Origin: an uncultured Amylibacter sp.
GTDB taxonomy: Bacteria > Pseudomonadota > Alphaproteobacteria > Rhodobacterales > Rhodobacteraceae
DNA: 64,000 nucleotides
Reading direction: 5' to 3'
Assembly: GCA_943846615.1 (NCBI GenBank)
Contig: OX044354.1
Span: 1,319,001-1,383,000, forward strand
In this document: positions 29,070 through 38,653 of the stretch, piece after piece
Position numbering within the stretch: position 1 is the stretch's first letter
How the letters are laid out: each line of letters opens with the position of its first letter
Translations under genes and position numbers: made by a program
The notes under the pieces: generated by a model
The model's database searches: none
The model's input: only the letters and a program-made list of their open reading frames with translations
Told to the model about the DNA's origin: nothing

Positions 29070-30188
29070 TTACACCCGCATTGGCATCACGACGTAAACG
29101 GCGGATTCATCATTGCCTTCGCGCATCAAGGTTGGATCGCCTGACGAGTTGAACATGAACACCGCGTTTTCGCGATCAACCTGTCCTGCGATTTCCAGAA
29201 GGTATTTTGCGTTGAAGCCAATTTCGAGGCGTTCATCGGCGTAGGCGACGACCAATTCTTCCTCGGCGGCGCCGCTGTCTGGTGCGTTAACGGACAGAAC
29301 CAAGCGATCCTCGTCCAATGTCAATTTCACCGCACGCGAGCGTTCGGAAGAAACGGTTGATACACGATCCACGGCCTTGGCAAATTCGGCTGCGTCGACT
29401 TCCAATCGGCGTGTGTTACCCTGTGGGATTACGCGTGTGTAATCGGGGAATGATCCGTCGATGACTTTGGACGTTAGGACGATTTCTGGGGTTGCGAAAC
29501 GGATTTTGGTTTCGGACACGGAGACGGCGATTTTCATTTCGTCTTCGTTTAGCAATTTGCCGAGTTCGCCGACTGTTTTACGCGGAACGATAACGCCCGG
29601 TAATGTGTCGCCGCCCTCTGGCAGATCGGCATCGATGCGGGCTAAGCGGTGGCCGTCTGTTGCAACGCAACGAAGAACCTTGCCGTTGGCGCCGTCTGAT
29701 GTGTGCATGTAAACGCCGTTGAGGTAATAACGGGTTTCCTCAGTAGAGATTGCGAATTTGGATTTGTCGAATAGGCGACGCAAAACTTCTGCGTTGGCGG
29801 AGAAGTTGCAGGCGTACTCAGACGTTGCCATCACTGGGAAATCTTCGCGCGGCAGGGTTGCCAGTGAGAAGTGAGAGCGGCCAGCCGTGATGTCCAGACG
29901 ATTGGCGGTGCCATCGTCGGCCAGTTCAACCATTGCGCCGTCTGGCAATTTGCGCACGATTTCGTGCAGGGTGTGTGCGCCAACAGTTGTGGCGCCTGCG
30001 CGTTCGACCATGCCGGCGACTTTGTAAACCACCTCGATATCTAAATCGGTGGCGCGGAATGCGATTTCGTTGCCTTCAGCCTCGATCAATACGTTTGCTA
30101 AAATTGGGATCGTGTTGCGGCGTTCCACAACGGATTGTGCCTGTGACATCGCCTTTAGTAGTGCGCTGCGTTCAATGCTGACTTTCAT
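29070..30188 (-). CDS. dnaN: DNA polymerase III beta sliding clamp
   Basis: The 372-residue processivity clamp, a head-to-tail dimer that encircles DNA. It has the three repeated clamp folds; typical stretches are 'MSQAQSVVERRNTIPILANVLIEA', 'VRKLPDGAMVELADDG' and the closing 'VYVVMPMRV' that forms part of the partner-binding pocket. It heads a transcript with recF, the VOC gene and the nucleotidyltransferase. Confidence 0.97.
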   Translation of the reverse strand: MKVSIERSALLKAMSQAQSVVERRNTIPILANVLIEAEGNEIAFRATDLDIEVVYKVAGMVERAGATTVGAHTLHEIVRKLPDGAMVELADDGTANRLDITAGRSHFSLATLPREDFPVMATSEYACNFSANAEVLRRLFDKSKFAISTEETRYYLNGVYMHTSDGANGKVLRCVATDGHRLARIDADLPEGGDTLPGVIVPRKTVGELGKLLNEDEMKIAVSVSETKIRFATPEIVLTSKVIDGSFPDYTRVIPQGNTRRLEVDAAEFAKAVDRVSTVSSERSRAVKLTLDEDRLVLSVNAPDSGAAEEELVVAYADERLEIGFNAKYLLEIAGQVDRENAVFMFNSSGDPTLMREGNDESAVYVVMPMRV

Positions 30189-30293
30189 ATCCCTGATCCC
30201 CTATGCGTCGGACTGTCAAAATGGCGTATTTTGCGTTTGAATTCAATACAAAAAGACTTTTGATCGGTTTCAAGGTGACGTCAAGGGAATTGG

Positions 30294-31199
30294 TTATTTG
30301 CGCGCGATTAACAGGCCCGCCGCGACGATCAGAACCATGCCAGAGATTGAAGCCGCGTTGGGGTAATCGGAGAACAATACGATATCCAGAATGATCGCCC
30401 AAATCAGGAAGGTGTAATCGAATGTGGCGATGATTGTGGCGGGGCCGTTTTGGTAAGCCATGGGCATGACGATGCCGATGGTAGCCATCAAAACGCACAG
30501 CACCGCGATGATGGCCCATGCACGGGGTGTCATTTCGTACCATTGATTGGTCAGGAATGGGTGTTCGGTGGTAGGGGCGTAGATCAGCATGATAATGGTG
30601 CCGATTATGCCCAGCGCCAATGTGAATGCCGTGAGAGAGAGGGACAGGGACAGCGGTGAATAAGCGCGGCATTTGGTGCGGGTGATGATTGCCTGTAGCC
30701 CATAGAAGAAGCCGCCGATAATCGGGAATATTGTGAAATAGGAGAAGTTGTCGCCATTGGGCTGGACAATGAATAACACGCCCGTAAAGCCAAGTGCAAC
30801 GCCAAGCCAGCCGCGCCAACCGACGGGATCGTTCATGAAATAGGCGCTGATGAGGGCCACGAAAATCGGGGCGGTGTAGACGCCTGCGATGATGGTCGCC
30901 AAGGGCATGATGGGGATGCCAGAGTAGATTGAGATCAGCATGATGTTCATGCATGCCGCGCGTGCCATGGGCCATTTGTGGAAGCTGCCCCGCCAAACCG
31001 CGCCAACCTGATGGACGGGCCATGCCATCAGCAAGAATAATGGGATTGTTAGGAAACCGCGGATGGTGAAGATTTGCCACAGGGTGAGTTCAGAGCTGCT
31101 GAATTTTATCAGTGCCTCTTGGACGGCGATCAGGAATGTTGCGCAGAGGATCAGCAGGATTGCATAGCCTGTGCGGTCTGTGGTGGGTGGTTGGTTCAT
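30294..31199 (-). CDS. DMT family transporter (two EamA domains)
   Basis: A 301-residue ten-helix drug/metabolite transporter. 'ILLILCATFLIAVQEALIKFSSSELTLWQIFTIRGF' is the first EamA repeat head, and the second repeat ends with 'YPNAASISGMVLIVAAGLLIARK'. Substrate unknown. It lies between dnaA and dnaN on the same strand, breaking the usual dnaA-dnaN adjacency, with 105 bases before dnaN. Confidence 0.9.
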   Translation of the reverse strand: MNQPPTTDRTGYAILLILCATFLIAVQEALIKFSSSELTLWQIFTIRGFLTIPLFLLMAWPVHQVGAVWRGSFHKWPMARAACMNIMLISIYSGIPIMPLATIIAGVYTAPIFVALISAYFMNDPVGWRGWLGVALGFTGVLFIVQPNGDNFSYFTIFPIIGGFFYGLQAIITRTKCRAYSPLSLSLSLTAFTLALGIIGTIIMLIYAPTTEHPFLTNQWYEMTPRAWAIIAVLCVLMATIGIVMPMAYQNGPATIIATFDYTFLIWAIILDIVLFSDYPNAASISGMVLIVAAGLLIARK

Positions 31200-31502
31200 G
31201 TGGGGAGGTTAGGGCGTTTTGCGGGATGGCGATGGGTTTATCGCGCCATGCGGTGGTGCGTTTGCGGCGCTATATGAAATGCTGATCCATTATTTATATC
31301 TCCCCTGCACGGTTTCTGTTTTCTAGTTGAGCGGAATCAAGGCGAAGCCGCCGCGCATCGTTGGCCTGTCCCGCAGGCAAACGATTGGTTGATGCTAGCG
31401 CGTAATTGCCTCCACTCAGATATTTCGTAGGGATAAAGCACCCCTCACGTCCGTCGGTTCGTTTTCCTACAGGCCATCAATGCGCGGTTGTGTTGGTTGA
31501 CC
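31200..31502. other. Non-coding gap after dnaA with an imperfect inverted repeat
   Basis: 303 bases with no supported gene. An inverted repeat at 31357-31385 pairs ATCGTT with AACGAT and GCCTG with CAGGC (one G/A mismatch, 5-base loop). It could be the dnaA transcript end, but no T run follows on the minus strand, so a classical terminator is not shown. A GC-rich palindromic stretch (GGCGAAGCCGCC, about 31341-31352) lies beside it. Nothing else was recognised. Confidence 0.5.
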
Positions 31503-32855
31503 TTAGCCCTCTAACATCCGACGCAACACTTCGACGTCATTGGCGATTTGGCTGTCGATGGATTGGAGTTCCTCGATCTTTTTCACCGCGTGGATCACCG
31601 TTGTGTGGTCGCGTTTGCCGAAACGGCGCCCGATTTCAGGTAGGGATTTCGAGGTCAGTTTTTTCGCCAAGAACATCGCAACCTGACGCGGGCGCGCGAT
31701 GGAACGCGTGCGGCGGGCCGATAGCATATCCGTTAGGTTGACGCCGTAGTGATCGGTGACCTTGCGGATGATTTCATCAATCGTCACCTTGCGATCTGTA
31801 GCGCGTAGGATGTCGGACAGGCTTTCTTGGGCCATTTCCAGTGTGATTGGACGGCCGACCAAAGAGCCAAAAGCGTAGAGGCGAGTTAATGCGCCCTCTA
31901 GGACGCGGACGTTTGATGAAATGCGGTGGGCCATGAATTCAAGGACGCCGGGTGACATTTCCACCGTTGGATTGTGACGTGCCTGAATTTCCTGTTTGGA
32001 TTGCAGGATGCCAAGGCGCAGTTCGTAATCTGTTGGATGCACATCAACAACCAAGCCCCATTGTAGGCGAGATTTGATGCGATCCTCTAAATGCTCCATA
32101 TCACTTGGGGCGCGGTCTCCCGAAATGATGACCTGTTTTCCCTGATCGATCAGAGCGTTGAAGGTGTGGAAGAATTCCTCTTGGGTGGATGATTTGCCAG
32201 CGATGAATTGCACGTCGTCGACCATTAACACGTCGACGGAGCGGAACATTTCCTTGAAGCTGATTGTGTCTTTGAAGCGCAATGCCTGAACGAAACGGTA
32301 CATGAATTGTTCTGCAGACAGGTATAACACGCGCGCCTCAGGATCGCGACGTTTGATTTCCCATGCGATGGAATGCATCAGGTGGGTTTTACCAAGGCCG
32401 ACACCGCCATGTAAGAACAATGGGTTGAATGACACTTCGCCACCCTCAGATACGCGGCGTGCGGCGGCGTGGGCCAATTCGTTTGGTTTACCAACAACGA
32501 AGTTTTCGAATGTGAAACGCGGGTCCAATGATGCGCCCGGCAGATCAGGTGAACCTGTTGTTGCCTTCGTGGGTTTTGGAGCCGCTTGTGGTGAAGGTGC
32601 CGATGGTTTTGCTGTCGCACCTGTTGCGAAGGTCAGGCGTGTGATGCCCATGCCGTTTTTTGCAAATTCTGACTTGATCGCATCGCCATAATTGCGCGCA
32701 ACCCAATCGCCAATGAATTTTGTAGGCGCAGAAAATTGCGCGCAAGAATCATTCATTGATGTCATTTCTAAGGGATCGATCCAGTTGGTGAAGGCAGCTT
32801 CGCCAACGATCTTCCTTAGGGCCAGTTTAATGACTGGCCAGATTTCCGTACCCAT
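31503..32855 (-). CDS. dnaA: Chromosomal replication initiator DnaA
   Basis: The AAA+ initiator that binds DnaA boxes and opens oriC. 450 residues: domain I at 1-75, a short Pro/Ala/Lys linker (80-105), AAA+ with Walker A GGVGLGKT at 150-157, Walker B 'VLMVDDVQFI', and domain IV with the box-binding signature 'GKRDHTTVIHAVKKIEEL'. It follows the rhodanese gene by 20 bases, so its promoter is probably upstream of or inside that gene. Confidence 0.97.
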   Translation of the reverse strand: MGTEIWPVIKLALRKIVGEAAFTNWIDPLEMTSMNDSCAQFSAPTKFIGDWVARNYGDAIKSEFAKNGMGITRLTFATGATAKPSAPSPQAAPKPTKATTGSPDLPGASLDPRFTFENFVVGKPNELAHAAARRVSEGGEVSFNPLFLHGGVGLGKTHLMHSIAWEIKRRDPEARVLYLSAEQFMYRFVQALRFKDTISFKEMFRSVDVLMVDDVQFIAGKSSTQEEFFHTFNALIDQGKQVIISGDRAPSDMEHLEDRIKSRLQWGLVVDVHPTDYELRLGILQSKQEIQARHNPTVEMSPGVLEFMAHRISSNVRVLEGALTRLYAFGSLVGRPITLEMAQESLSDILRATDRKVTIDEIIRKVTDHYGVNLTDMLSARRTRSIARPRQVAMFLAKKLTSKSLPEIGRRFGKRDHTTVIHAVKKIEELQSIDSQIANDVEVLRRMLEG

Positions 32856-32875
32856 AAATTTCTATTCCATATCGT

Positions 32876-33310
32876 TTAGGACTGACGCCAAGCCAGTCCG
32901 CTGGCCTTCCAGCCATTTAATTTTCCCCGATGACCGTTTGGATCAACATCGCCTTCGAATCCTTCGGTCACATTTATACAATTCACAGACCATCCCTGTT
33001 CCGCGAATACGTCCATCATCAAAGCAGCCGCACCCAGTGATCGCACACCAGAGCGACACAGGAAGTAAACATCCGTCGGCGCAGTACCGTCCAGATTATC
33101 CATCAGCTGTGAAGCAAACGTTTCATTCTGAGCCATCGTTGGGAATTCTTTCCATTCGATCAGCATCACCTGTTTATTCAAGGATGACAGATCGGGAATG
33201 CCAACAAAGGACCATTCTGCATTCGTTCGGACGTCGACCATGATCGCGCCCGTTTTATTTGCAAGACCTGCCCAAGTTTCATCGGGATTTTCATTGATGA
33301 TCGTTGTCAT
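32876..33310 (-). CDS. Rhodanese-like domain protein
   Basis: A 144-residue single-domain sulfurtransferase-type protein. 'GAIMVDVRTNAEW' is the entry motif and Cys85 in 'FLCRSGVRS' is the active-site cysteine with the CRxGxR loop. 'NVTEGFEGDVD' and 'NGWKASGLAWRQ' close the fold. Cytoplasmic; sulfur acceptor unknown. It sits between the candidate origin and dnaA in the same orientation and may share dnaA's transcript. Confidence 0.9.
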   Translation of the reverse strand: MTTIINENPDETWAGLANKTGAIMVDVRTNAEWSFVGIPDLSSLNKQVMLIEWKEFPTMAQNETFASQLMDNLDGTAPTDVYFLCRSGVRSLGAAALMMDVFAEQGWSVNCINVTEGFEGDVDPNGHRGKLNGWKASGLAWRQS

Positions 33311-33632
33311 AAGTATCTCCCCATAAAAATTGACCTTGAATCACTTGAACGACTTTGGCCCATGGGGATTTGCATTTCAACGTATCTTCATTGTTGACAG
33401 CAAAAGAATCGGATCAGGGTTTGATTCTGCGCAACGCGTTGATTTTATTGGAAATTTTATAGAAAACAGCATTGACAGCACCGCGCGATCAGCGGGGTGT
33501 TCAAGGTGTTTACGATGTCAGTGGCCAAGTCACGTGGTGCCGACTCGGTATGTGGATAACTTATGCGGGTCACGCGATTCCAACAACGGGAACAAATTGT
33601 GAACGGCGCTAAGTCATTCAAAAATCAGGCAT
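33311..33632. other. Candidate chromosomal replication origin (oriC) region
   Basis: A gene-free stretch between the rhodanese-dnaA unit and rpsT. It holds a perfect DnaA box (TTATCCACA on the minus strand) at 33551-33559, an AT-rich tract at about 33438-33472 that could serve as the unwinding element, and four GANTC sites (33338, 33406, 33423, 33576). Only one strong box is seen, which is few for an origin, so this remains a candidate. The promoter for the rhodanese/dnaA transcript should also lie here. Confidence 0.45.
33551..33559 (-). promoter_or_regulatory. Perfect DnaA box
   Basis: Reads TTATCCACA on the minus strand, the consensus R1-type box, located about 240 bases upstream of the rhodanese start and 700 bases upstream of dnaA. 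Confidence 0.65.
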
Positions 33633-33657
33633 AAAAAAACGAGGCCGAAGCCTCGCT
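33633..33657 (-). terminator. Rho-independent terminator of rpsT
   Basis: On the minus strand, CGAGGC-TTCG-GCCTCG (33655-33640) is followed by a run of seven T. It lies 27 bases after the rpsT stop codon. Confidence 0.92.
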
Positions 33658-33684
33658 TTCATATTCTTAGGTCTGAATGTGTAT

Positions 33685-33951
33685 TTAAGCGCTCAACGCT
33701 TTGATACGTTTCGTCAGACGTGACAATTTACGTGCCACTGTGTTCTTGTGGTAGATACCTTTGGTAACACCGCGTTGCAATTCAGGCTGTGCTGCTTTGA
33801 ACGCTTCTTTCGCAACTGCTTGGTCGCCGTTTTCGATGGCTTCCTCAGTTTTACGCAAGAATGTGCGGATGCGCGAACGGCGCGCTTTGTTTACTTCTGT
33901 GCGACGCTCTGCTTGGCGTGCGCGTTTTTTAGCTTGGGGCGTATTAGCCAT
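33685..33951 (-). CDS. rpsT: 30S ribosomal protein S20
   Basis: An 88-residue basic helical-bundle protein that binds 16S rRNA early in 30S assembly. The N-terminal '[17 protein letters not shown]' and the '[19 protein letters not shown]' segment are diagnostic. Monocistronic, with its own strong terminator, placed beside dnaA as commonly seen in Rhodobacterales. Confidence 0.97.
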   Translation of the reverse strand: MANTPQAKKRARQAERRTEVNKARRSRIRTFLRKTEEAIENGDQAVAKEAFKAAQPELQRGVTKGIYHKNTVARKLSRLTKRIKALSA

Positions 33952-34055
33952 GATAATTTCCTGATCTTGTCGATTTCGAAAGATGAAGCCGCCGTATAGG
34001 GCTGATCCATATAATAGTCAACGGGGCAAACGCACCTTTTCGCACGACATTTCCC

Positions 34056-34925
34056 TTATTTCTGGCATGTAGCGCAAAAGAAGGTGGAACGTCCAGCCTG
34101 AACGATTCTTTCTATGCTTCCTATGCAGTCAGGTGTGCGACATTTGTCACCCTCGCGGCCATAGGCGGCGAAAGAATGTTGAAAATACCCCAAATCGCCG
34201 TTGGTTTGGCGATGATCCTTAAGGGATGAACCGCCAGCGGCAATGGCTTCGGTTAAAACATCGCGGATAATTGGTGTGAGTATGTCGATTCGTTTGCGGC
34301 TGACCTGTCCAGAGAGGCGTGTCGGGCTGATTCCCGCACGCCATAGAGATTCGCAGACATATATATTGCCCAGCCCAGATACGATCCGTTGATCAAGTAA
34401 TGCGGATTTGATCGGGGATTTTTTATCGCGGAGTTTTTCGGCCAGATAAGACGCACTGAATTCATTGCCCAGCGGTTCGGGGCCGAGGTGCGCGATCAGT
34501 TTGTGAGAATCGAGTTCGTCCGTGGGAATCAGATCCATCGCGCCAAAGCGGCGTGTGTCGTTGAATGTGATCCGTGTGCCATCAATCATATCCAAAACGA
34601 CGTGATCGTGTTTAGCGGGGGCGTCGTGCAGATGATGGAAATCGCCCAACATATCGCCGCGTTCGCCCGTTAGGGGTGTGATAATCATACGACCCGACAT
34701 GCCCAAATGAATTAGAAGGGTTTCACCCGTATCCAGATCGCACAGAATATATTTGGAACGTCTGCGCAGACGCAACACTGTGGCGTCCGTTAGGCGTGCG
34801 GACATGTTTTCGGGGAATGGCCAGCGTAGATCGGGGCGACGAATGTCTGCGCGGGCAATTACCGCGCCTGTCATCACAGGTTCTAGGCCGCGCCTAACTG
34901 TTTCAACCTCGGGTAATTCGGGCAA
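34056..34925 (-). CDS. mutM: Formamidopyrimidine-DNA glycosylase (Fpg)
   Basis: A bifunctional glycosylase/AP lyase that removes 8-oxoguanine. 289 residues: N-terminal PELPEVE carries the catalytic Pro and Glu, '[11 protein letters not shown]' and a C-terminal zinc finger with CRTPDC ... CATC are present. The start is a TTG at 34925, the only codon that places the essential proline at position 2, and it directly follows the stop of the upstream gene (TAATTG). That arrangement suggests translation by re-initiation. Confidence 0.95.
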   Translation of the reverse strand: MPELPEVETVRRGLEPVMTGAVIARADIRRPDLRWPFPENMSARLTDATVLRLRRRSKYILCDLDTGETLLIHLGMSGRMIITPLTGERGDMLGDFHHLHDAPAKHDHVVLDMIDGTRITFNDTRRFGAMDLIPTDELDSHKLIAHLGPEPLGNEFSASYLAEKLRDKKSPIKSALLDQRIVSGLGNIYVCESLWRAGISPTRLSGQVSRKRIDILTPIIRDVLTEAIAAGGSSLKDHRQTNGDLGYFQHSFAAYGREGDKCRTPDCIGSIERIVQAGRSTFFCATCQK

Positions 34926-35285
34926 TTAGGATTGCGCCAATTTGCTGCAATTCACGCGCGCGAATTCGGTTTCTTTCTTCTTCAAGATATTCACCATGAT
35001 CGAGGGATCGTTTGTTTCCACAATAATACCGTCCGATCCTTTAAAGACCTCTACTGTTGGGACATAATCACCAGAGCGGCTGGCCTGTGCGGTGTATTCG
35101 GCCGCTTGCTTCAAGTCCATGTTGCCAGCATCCATTTGTTGCACGATGTGATTGCAAACCTTGGAAATACGCTGTGCGGCGATTTCAGATGCACGACCAT
35201 TCAGCGATTTAACAACGAAAAAGCAAATCAGTATAAGCAGCAGAATATTTGCCAGTAACAAAAGTCTCTTGATGTTCTTCGTCAT
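34926..35285 (-). CDS. Single-pass membrane protein of unknown function
   Basis: Not recognised. 119 residues: a short basic start (MTKNIKR), one membrane helix at about 8-27, and a soluble, probably periplasmic, domain with two cysteines (Cys44 and Cys113) and charged helices. Its stop directly abuts the mutM TTG start, so mutM depends on its translation. Such tight linkage to a base-excision gene might mean an oxidative-stress link, but that is speculation. ATG at 35285. Confidence 0.65.
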   Translation of the reverse strand: MTKNIKRLLLLANILLLILICFFVVKSLNGRASEIAAQRISKVCNHIVQQMDAGNMDLKQAAEYTAQASRSGDYVPTVEVFKGSDGIIVETNDPSIMVNILKKKETEFARVNCSKLAQS

Positions 35286-35446
35286 TATGTGCGTGTCCCT
35301 ATTATCCCTCTAAGTACCCTAGAGGTTGTTTTTCAAATTTTCGAGTAATTATTTGCCCAAAATGAATAAAATTGCATCCGCGAAGGTGACGCATTCCCCC
35401 CGCCGCAAAATCCGCCTATAAAGGCGACAAATTCAGGATTTGAACC

Positions 35447-36196
35447 ATGGTAAAACACGACAACAAAACGCATTTCGGCTTCCAAGAAGTAGACGAGAAA
35501 GACAAAGCGGGCATGGTGCGTGGTGTGTTTTCATCTGTGGCATCAAAATACGACATTATGAATGACGTTATGTCGATGGGCATTCATCGCATTTGGAAAG
35601 ATGCGATGATGGATTGGTTGGCACCACGCGGCAATCCAAAGTTATTGGACGTGGCCGGCGGTACAGGAGATATTTCGTTTCGTTTTTTGAAACGCGCGCC
35701 CGAAGCCCATGCGACCGTGTTTGATATGACCCAAGGTATGCTGGACGCTGGCCGCACCCGCGCCGAGGCCGAGGATTTATCGGATCATCTGGATTGGGTT
35801 TGCGGTGACGCGATGAAGTTGCCGTTCGATGACAATACTTTCGATGTATATACGATTTCATTTGGCATTCGTAACGTAACCCGCCCTCAAGAGGCATTAA
35901 ACGAGGCGTACCGCGTTTTGAAACCAGGTGGGCGTTTGATGGTTTTGGAATTCAGCCAAATTCCAAATCCCGCGATGCAATGGGCATATGACCGGTATTC
36001 ATTCAACGTGATCCCGCCGATGGGCAAGTTGATTGCAAATGATTCTGAGAGCTATCAATATCTGGTCGAAAGCATCCGCAAGTTCCCAGACCAAGACACG
36101 TTTTTGGGCATGGTGCGCGAGGCAGGTTTTGCCAACGCGAAATACCGCAATATGACGATGGGCATTGCATGTCTGCATTCTGGGTGGAAAATCTAA
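35447..36196 (+). CDS. ubiE: Demethylmenaquinone/ubiquinone C-methyltransferase UbiE
   Basis: A 249-residue SAM-dependent methyltransferase of ubiquinone (and menaquinone) synthesis. Motif I '[13 protein letters not shown]' is at about 67-77, with the family's '[24 protein letters not shown]' and '[20 protein letters not shown]'. Its TAA is followed at once by the ubiB ATG, so the pair is an operon. It is divergent from mutM's upstream gene. Confidence 0.96.
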   Translation: MVKHDNKTHFGFQEVDEKDKAGMVRGVFSSVASKYDIMNDVMSMGIHRIWKDAMMDWLAPRGNPKLLDVAGGTGDISFRFLKRAPEAHATVFDMTQGMLDAGRTRAEAEDLSDHLDWVCGDAMKLPFDDNTFDVYTISFGIRNVTRPQEALNEAYRVLKPGGRLMVLEFSQIPNPAMQWAYDRYSFNVIPPMGKLIANDSESYQYLVESIRKFPDQDTFLGMVREAGFANAKYRNMTMGIACLHSGWKI

Positions 36197-37729
36197 ATGC
36201 GCGGGCCACATAATATCTGGCGTCTGATCCGCACGGGCGCCACGTTTGAGCGCACGGGTGCCATGGACGAGGTGATGGACAAGCTAGACTTGCCACCCAT
36301 GGTGAAACTGACGGCGCGCATTCTAGGTTGGCCGTTTAAATTTTTGGGGCTAAAAGGCGATCCGCAGTATCCACCGATTGTACGTGCTATCACCGCGCTG
36401 GGGCCTGCGTATATTAAATTTGGGCAAATCCTGTCCACCCGCGCCGATGTTGTGGGGCCTGAATTGGCTGCCCAGTTACGTGTATTACAGGAAAGTTTGC
36501 CACCCTTTGATCTGGATATCGCGCTGGCGGAAATTGAGGCCGATTTAGGCCTCCCAGCGGATGATATTTTCGATGATATTTCCGAACCGGTTGCCGCCGC
36601 ATCCATTGCACAGGTCCATTCCGCGCGTTTGAAATCAAATGGTAAAAAGGTCGCGATCAAGGTTCTACGCCCAGGTATCGAAAAGGCATTTCGTAAGGAC
36701 ATTGATGCGTTCTATTTCGCCGCCGGTATGATTGAAATGCTGTCACCCCGTTCGCGCCGATTACGCCCCAAAGAGGTGATCGAGCATTTCGATTCCATCG
36801 TGCGCGGAGAATTGGATTTACGGATGGAAGCATCCGCCGCATCCGAGTTCGAGGCCAATACCGCCGATGATCCGTTGCTGAATATCCCACACGTTCATTG
36901 GGATGTATCGGGTCGCAAAGTGATGACGTTGGATTGGGTTGAAGGTATTCCATTGGCCGATGTGGATGCGTTACGCGCCGCTGGTACGGATATGCCCGAA
37001 TTGGCAACGCGCATCCTGTCGATGTTTTTGCGCCACGCATTGCGCGATGGGTTTTTCCATGGGGACATGCATCAGGGGAACCTGAAATTAAATGCAAACG
37101 GTGAATTGGTGGCGTTTGATTTTGGCATCATGGGGCGGATTGATGAATATACGCGCCGCGCATATGCCGAAATCCTGATGGGTTTTATCCGCAAGGATTA
37201 CCGCCGCGTCGCAGAGGTGCATTTCGAAGCGGGATATGTCCCCGCCGACCAAGACGTTGACGCATTCGCCCAAGCGTTGCGTGCCGTCGGAGAACCGATT
37301 TTTGGCCATAGCGCCGAAGACATTTCAATGGCGCGATTGCTGTCACATCTGTTTGATGTAACTGAACGGTTCGGCATGGAGACCCGTACCGAGTTGATCC
37401 TGTTACAACGTACGATGGTTGTTGTTGAAGGTGTTGCGCGATCAATAGATCCGACGACGTTGGACATATGGGATGCGGCGCGCCCAGAGGTGGAAAATTA
37501 CATCAAAGAAAACCTTGGCCCGCGTGCTTTTGCGCGTGATTTGATGAAAACGGCACAGGTGTTGTCGCGGTTTGGCCCAAAGCTGCCCCAAATGATCGAA
37601 GGTATGTTGGCTGACCAAGCCCCGATGCCGGCAGAACCGCCCAAACGCAACCTGCGCCAAAAGGCGTTGTGTGCGGGGATTGGTGGGGCGATTTCACTGG
37701 CGGGTGCATATGCGCTGGGGTTATTTTAG
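36197..37729 (+). CDS. ubiB: UbiB, ABC1/ADCK-family atypical kinase for ubiquinone synthesis
   Basis: 510 residues of the ABC1/COQ8 family, needed for aerobic ubiquinone production, probably as an ATPase that helps extract lipid intermediates. The KxGQ motif is at 74-77 (KFGQ), with 'ASIAQVHSARL' as the Ala-rich loop, 'HGDMHQGNL' as the catalytic loop and 'FDFGIMG' as the metal-binding motif. A C-terminal hydrophobic helix anchors it. Its last nine bases overlap the convergent kinase gene. Confidence 0.95.
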   Translation: MRGPHNIWRLIRTGATFERTGAMDEVMDKLDLPPMVKLTARILGWPFKFLGLKGDPQYPPIVRAITALGPAYIKFGQILSTRADVVGPELAAQLRVLQESLPPFDLDIALAEIEADLGLPADDIFDDISEPVAAASIAQVHSARLKSNGKKVAIKVLRPGIEKAFRKDIDAFYFAAGMIEMLSPRSRRLRPKEVIEHFDSIVRGELDLRMEASAASEFEANTADDPLLNIPHVHWDVSGRKVMTLDWVEGIPLADVDALRAAGTDMPELATRILSMFLRHALRDGFFHGDMHQGNLKLNANGELVAFDFGIMGRIDEYTRRAYAEILMGFIRKDYRRVAEVHFEAGYVPADQDVDAFAQALRAVGEPIFGHSAEDISMARLLSHLFDVTERFGMETRTELILLQRTMVVVEGVARSIDPTTLDIWDAARPEVENYIKENLGPRAFARDLMKTAQVLSRFGPKLPQMIEGMLADQAPMPAEPPKRNLRQKALCAGIGGAISLAGAYALGLF

Positions 37730-38572
37730 CAGCGCCATTTCCAACGCCGCCGCCTGTTTGTAATCAACGACACCCTGTTCAAACCGCCACAGGCAATATG
37801 CGGCCATGCGCCAATGATACAATATACCCGCCTGTTCATATCGGGCGCGTATTCGCGGGTTGATCTGTTTCAAAAAATCATTCTTGGCCGCTTCCGACAA
37901 TGCTGCCGAACCGTAGATAAAATGCATCGCGGGCGACAAAAACATCGCCACATCTACCAACGGATCACCCAAGGCAGGACATTGCCAATCGATCAACCGT
38001 AAACCATGTGCACCATGGATCAGGTTTCCCGCCACCACATCGGTGTGTATCAAAACTGGCGCAATCGGTTCAAGGCGAACATCAGGGCGCAAAGCGCGTA
38101 ATTCATCACCACGCGCGTCCTTTATTTTGTCTAAAATATCCACTCCCTGCGCGGCCACGGACGATACCGTATCGGGTAAGACCCGCAGGCCAATAGATGG
38201 GTTCAGCGCATGAACCCGCCCCAACAAATCGGCGACGGACAAAACATCCCCATCCCAAACCTGCCCCGCAATATAGTGATACAGCAACACCACCCCAAAC
38301 GGCGTTTCCACAAACCCATGCGCATCAGGCGCAACACCCGCGCCCGTCAATGCACGCAAACAGTCATATTCCGCGCGTGGTGTATTCGCATACAGCGGGT
38401 TGGTGGATGCGTCTAAATACAGCTTACAAATCAAATCCAACGCGCCTGATAGACGCCAAACCTTGTTCGTACGACCACCTGTTTGCGCTTGCCAGATCGT
38501 ATCGGCAGAAATCAGGCCCGCATCTACCAAGTGGCGGTGCAATTGTTGCTCAATGTCGGTTACAGAATTCAT
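37721..38572 (-). CDS. Phosphotransferase of the choline-kinase/APH fold
   Basis: About 283 residues. The catalytic loop is 'LIHTDVVAGNLI' (H-x-D-x(4)-N) and the metal-binding part 'RLIDWQCPALGDPLVDVA'. This resembles LicA-type choline/ethanolamine kinases or thiamine kinases; the substrate cannot be settled. A TTG start at 38578 is possible, but the ATG at 38572 is used here. It borders the glycan island, but no phosphocholine pathway is visible. Confidence 0.8.
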   Translation of the reverse strand: MNSVTDIEQQLHRHLVDAGLISADTIWQAQTGGRTNKVWRLSGALDLICKLYLDASTNPLYANTPRAEYDCLRALTGAGVAPDAHGFVETPFGVVLLYHYIAGQVWDGDVLSVADLLGRVHALNPSIGLRVLPDTVSSVAAQGVDILDKIKDARGDELRALRPDVRLEPIAPVLIHTDVVAGNLIHGAHGLRLIDWQCPALGDPLVDVAMFLSPAMHFIYGSAALSEAAKNDFLKQINPRIRARYEQAGILYHWRMAAYCLWRFEQGVVDYKQAAALEMALLK

Positions 38573-38653
38573 CTGCAATACCTAGGCGGGAAGCAACGCG
38601 CTGGCAAGTAATGCAGTATTCTTTTGACGAATATGCAAAGGCTAGAAATGTCG

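Noticed and set aside
30172..31080. Long open frame on the same strand as the DMT transporter, in another frame
   Set aside because: His/Arg-rich shadow; the EamA frame is unmistakable.
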